Shown one piece after another: positions 35,554 through 35,915 of a stretch of DNA of 35,915 bases. Source of the stretch: Psychrobacter sp. JCM 18903. Its GTDB lineage: Bacteria > Pseudomonadota > Gammaproteobacteria > Pseudomonadales > Moraxellaceae. The stretch spans positions 1 to 35,915 of the forward strand of contig NZ_BAWJ01000023.1 of NCBI RefSeq assembly GCF_000586475.1. Direction: 5' to 3'. Below the pieces are notes generated by a model that was not told the DNA's origin, did no database searches, and saw nothing but the letters and a program-made list of their open reading frames with translations. Positions within the stretch are counted from its first letter, which is position 1. Each line of letters starts with the position of its first letter. The position numbers and the translations under genes were made by a program.

Positions 35554-35915
35554 TATCAATTCCTTTTGATAATTGTGAAAATAGGAGTAATACATCACTG
35601 GTAAATAATCCAATCTATACCAGATGTAATAATTTACAAGTTTTAAATATATCTTTTACATACCTGTAATAAAAATATAGTTTAAAATTAGCAGCTATAA
35701 TGATATAAGTCAAATCATTTTGATGGCAGGACTAGAAAATATATTCATAAAATTGCATAGCAATTAAACAAAAAAATCGTCAATTCAAATAGAAAATACA
35801 CTTATAGAGTGTGAATTATAAAAGTAAGTTAGATTAAGTATAATTTTACACTTAATCTCCCAAATCCCACACAAAGAAAATCCCCCGCCTAGATAACTAG
35901 TCGGGGGATATTTCA
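35554..35915. other. Upstream region of the TRAP operon
   Basis: AT-rich 362-bp stretch to the window edge that must carry the dctPQM promoter. No clear operator or coding frame could be defined. The far end holds a terminator hairpin. Confidence 0.4.
35880..35909 (-). terminator. Terminator hairpin at the window edge
   Basis: Arms ATCCCCCG-CTAG and CTAG-CGGGGGAT with one internal C/T mismatch and a 4-nt loop are followed on the minus strand by TTTTCTTT. It probably ends a minus-strand gene lying beyond the right edge, isolating the TRAP operon. Confidence 0.8.

Noticed and set aside
35554..35613. Longer N-terminus for dctP starting at 35613
   Set aside because: It would bury the signal peptide; the ATG at 35553 has a good ribosome site and starts the lipoprotein signal.

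Overview
The window looks like a chromosomal segment from a gammaproteobacterium of the Moraxellaceae, most likely Psychrobacter. This rests on protein style and gene content (CmoA/CmoB, an ArgS–SPOR pair, DUF2788, ETF-QO, a TRAP transporter, a DUF4212/SSS symporter pair), not on any database search. No rRNA, tRNA, CRISPR array or intact transposase gene was seen.

Layout. 0.3–5.3 kb: a TsdA-like dihaem cytochrome c lipoprotein, then an orphan PTS-IIC-type membrane protein, a SPOR-domain protein and argS on the minus strand. 5.3–8.6 kb: a 174-bp MITE-like repeat, DUF2788, DUF1176 and cmoB. 8.6–11.7 kb: an AT-rich accessory island of four unrecognised genes chained by 4-nt overlaps; the last encodes a plausible PD-(D/E)XK nuclease. 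The island lies between cmoB and cmoA, which form an operon in E. coli. 11.7–14.8 kb: cmoA, msrA, tpm and a DUF1499 protein. 14.8–16.9 kb: a Septu-like PtuA/PtuB (ATPase + HNH) pair. 17.2–22.5 kb: a lytic transglycosylase, a small acidic protein, a broken DUF4062/TIR-like gene, murI and DUF1285. 22.9–29.6 kb: ETF-ubiquinone oxidoreductase, an AGCS amino-acid:cation symporter, and a two-gene DUF4212 + sodium:solute symporter unit. 29.8–32.3 kb: a second, inverted copy of the MITE-like repeat, a small membrane protein, a rhomboid protease and a 5'-nucleotidase family protein. 32.6–35.6 kb: a TRAP transporter operon (dctP-dctQ-dctM).

Two points stand out. First, the four-gene island is the best candidate for an undescribed system: tight translational coupling, its own promoter with a palindrome over the -35 box, foreign base composition, a nuclease-like last gene, and an insertion that splits two related core genes. 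It shares about 12 kb with a Septu-like pair and a DUF4062-like gene, so the segment may be a loose collection of defence loci among housekeeping genes. Second, ten genes, including the essential argS, are interrupted by frameshifts. Nearly all are repaired by restoring one G or C next to an existing G or C, and every repaired gene then has a length divisible by three. This points to systematic homopolymer undercalling in the sequence rather than to ten real pseudogenes. Domain and family names are recognised by eye.
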